This document shows positions 63,640 through 64,000 of a DNA stretch of 64,000 nt, in pieces. The notes below the pieces were generated by a model. It was not told where the DNA came from. It saw only the letters and a list, made by a program, of their open reading frames with translations, and did no database searches. This DNA comes from Puccinia triticina (taxonomy: Eukaryota > Basidiomycota > Pucciniomycetes > Pucciniales > Pucciniaceae): positions 4,154,001 to 4,218,000 of the forward strand of contig NC_070570.1 in the NCBI RefSeq assembly GCF_026914185.1, read 5' to 3'. Position 1 is the first letter of the stretch; each line of letters begins with the position of its first letter. The position numbers and the translations under genes were made by a program.

Positions 63640-64000
63640 GCCCCCCTCAATTCGAACAGCATCTTTCAATCCAATCATGTCTCGAAACTTGACGAATGGG
63701 TTCTTTCCTAGATTTTTGGTGAGAATATTGGCTATCATATTTGACGCGTAGACGTGCTTCATTTTGAAAGTGCCGGCCTGAACATGCTCGCGGATCCAGT
63801 GGTGTTCGATCGCGACATGCTTGACGCGTCCGTGGTGGACGGGATTTTGAGCCAAGTGAATGGCGCTTAGGTTATCGCAGATTAGCTCAAGTGGTGTTTG
63901 AATAGGAATTTGCAGTTGCTTCATTAACTTTGCAAGCCATAGAGCCTCTTGTCCGGCTTCGGTTATAGCTCGGTTAACCGCTTCCGTTGATGAGAGCGCG
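63634..64000 (-). CDS. Copia-F pol, C-terminal RNase H (partial)
   Basis: Minus strand, entering from the right window edge. RNase H marks are STEAVNRAITEAGQEALWLA, ELICDNLSAIHLAQNPV, VKHVAIEHHWIREHV and IANILTKNLG, typical of copia elements. The frame ends AVRIEGGC with the stop TAG: the last codon and stop are the first six bases of the LTR (TGTTAG). No lesion is seen in this part. The rest lies beyond 64000. Confidence 0.9.
   Translation of the reverse strand, partial: ALSSTEAVNRAITEAGQEALWLAKLMKQLQIPIQTPLELICDNLSAIHLAQNPVHHGRVKHVAIEHHWIREHVQAGTFKMKHVYASNMIANILTKNLGKNPFVKFRDMIGLKDAVRIEGGC

Noticed and set aside
1..64000. A new multi-gene system in the window
   Set aside because: All strong coding signals belong to known transposon classes or to decayed host genes. 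What is unusual here is structure (primer sites, LTR-coded tails, precise DIRS insertion, giant CACTA arrays), not a new operon-like system.

Overview
This is a eukaryotic, transposon-dominated window. Short GT-AG introns (about 50-95 bases), the transposon families present and relics of typical fungal genes point to a filamentous basidiomycete. A rust fungus (Pucciniales) is my best guess from the style of the Ty1/copia, Ty3/gypsy, DIRS and Helitron proteins; that is inference, since no search was possible. No intact host gene was found. There are two decayed host genes (a NIPA-type transporter and the N-terminal half of a UDP-glucose:glycoprotein glucosyltransferase), one possible 3' gene end with four exons, and otherwise a layered graveyard of mobile elements.

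Layout. 1-4135: repeats, the transporter relic, an unknown spliced gene end and a tRNA-derived sequence. 4136-4984: a probable solo LTR. 4985-about 10960: a LINE with an intact ORF1 and a dead ORF2, hit by a 741-bp hAT-type MITE (8-bp duplication) and a 958-bp TIR element carrying eight 45-bp repeats. 11080-11393: a gypsy scrap. 11972-13870: the UGGT relic. 15046-15377: a 169-bp tandem duplication. 16554-17640: a decayed gene with an OB-fold-like look. 19051-28556: a 9.5-kb CACTA element with a 3-bp duplication and huge inverted arrays of a 173-bp repeat.

From 29202 onward a Helitron Rep/helicase gene is the host of a deep stack. Its Rep domain is cut at 30602/42453 by a Ty1/copia element (copia-A). 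The left LTR of copia-A is cut by a DIRS-type tyrosine-recombinase retrotransposon (30631-36329), which itself holds a 326-bp solo LTR; the body of copia-A holds another 1,235-bp solo LTR. The Helitron resumes at 42458 and is cut again at 43923 by copia-B.

The right third continues the nesting: copia-B end, gypsy-B fragment, a hAT-like terminus, copia-C (cut in its integrase by gypsy-C at 49737), gypsy-C (cut at the gag/protease border by the complete, young copia-D, 52744-58404), copia-E (60082-62720) and copia-F (62721 to the window end). Copia-D is the only element that looks fully competent: one 1,480-codon gag-pol frame, two 695-bp LTRs differing at about four sites, and a perfect 5-bp duplication.

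The most useful observations are structural: a DIRS insertion proved precise to the base by LTR length bookkeeping; primer sites that point to tRNA-Tyr in two unrelated ways, including a gypsy site that preserves about 50 nt of the tRNA; a pol C-terminus encoded inside the LTR and conserved between two copia families; and a DIRS gag gene that seems to need two introns removed.
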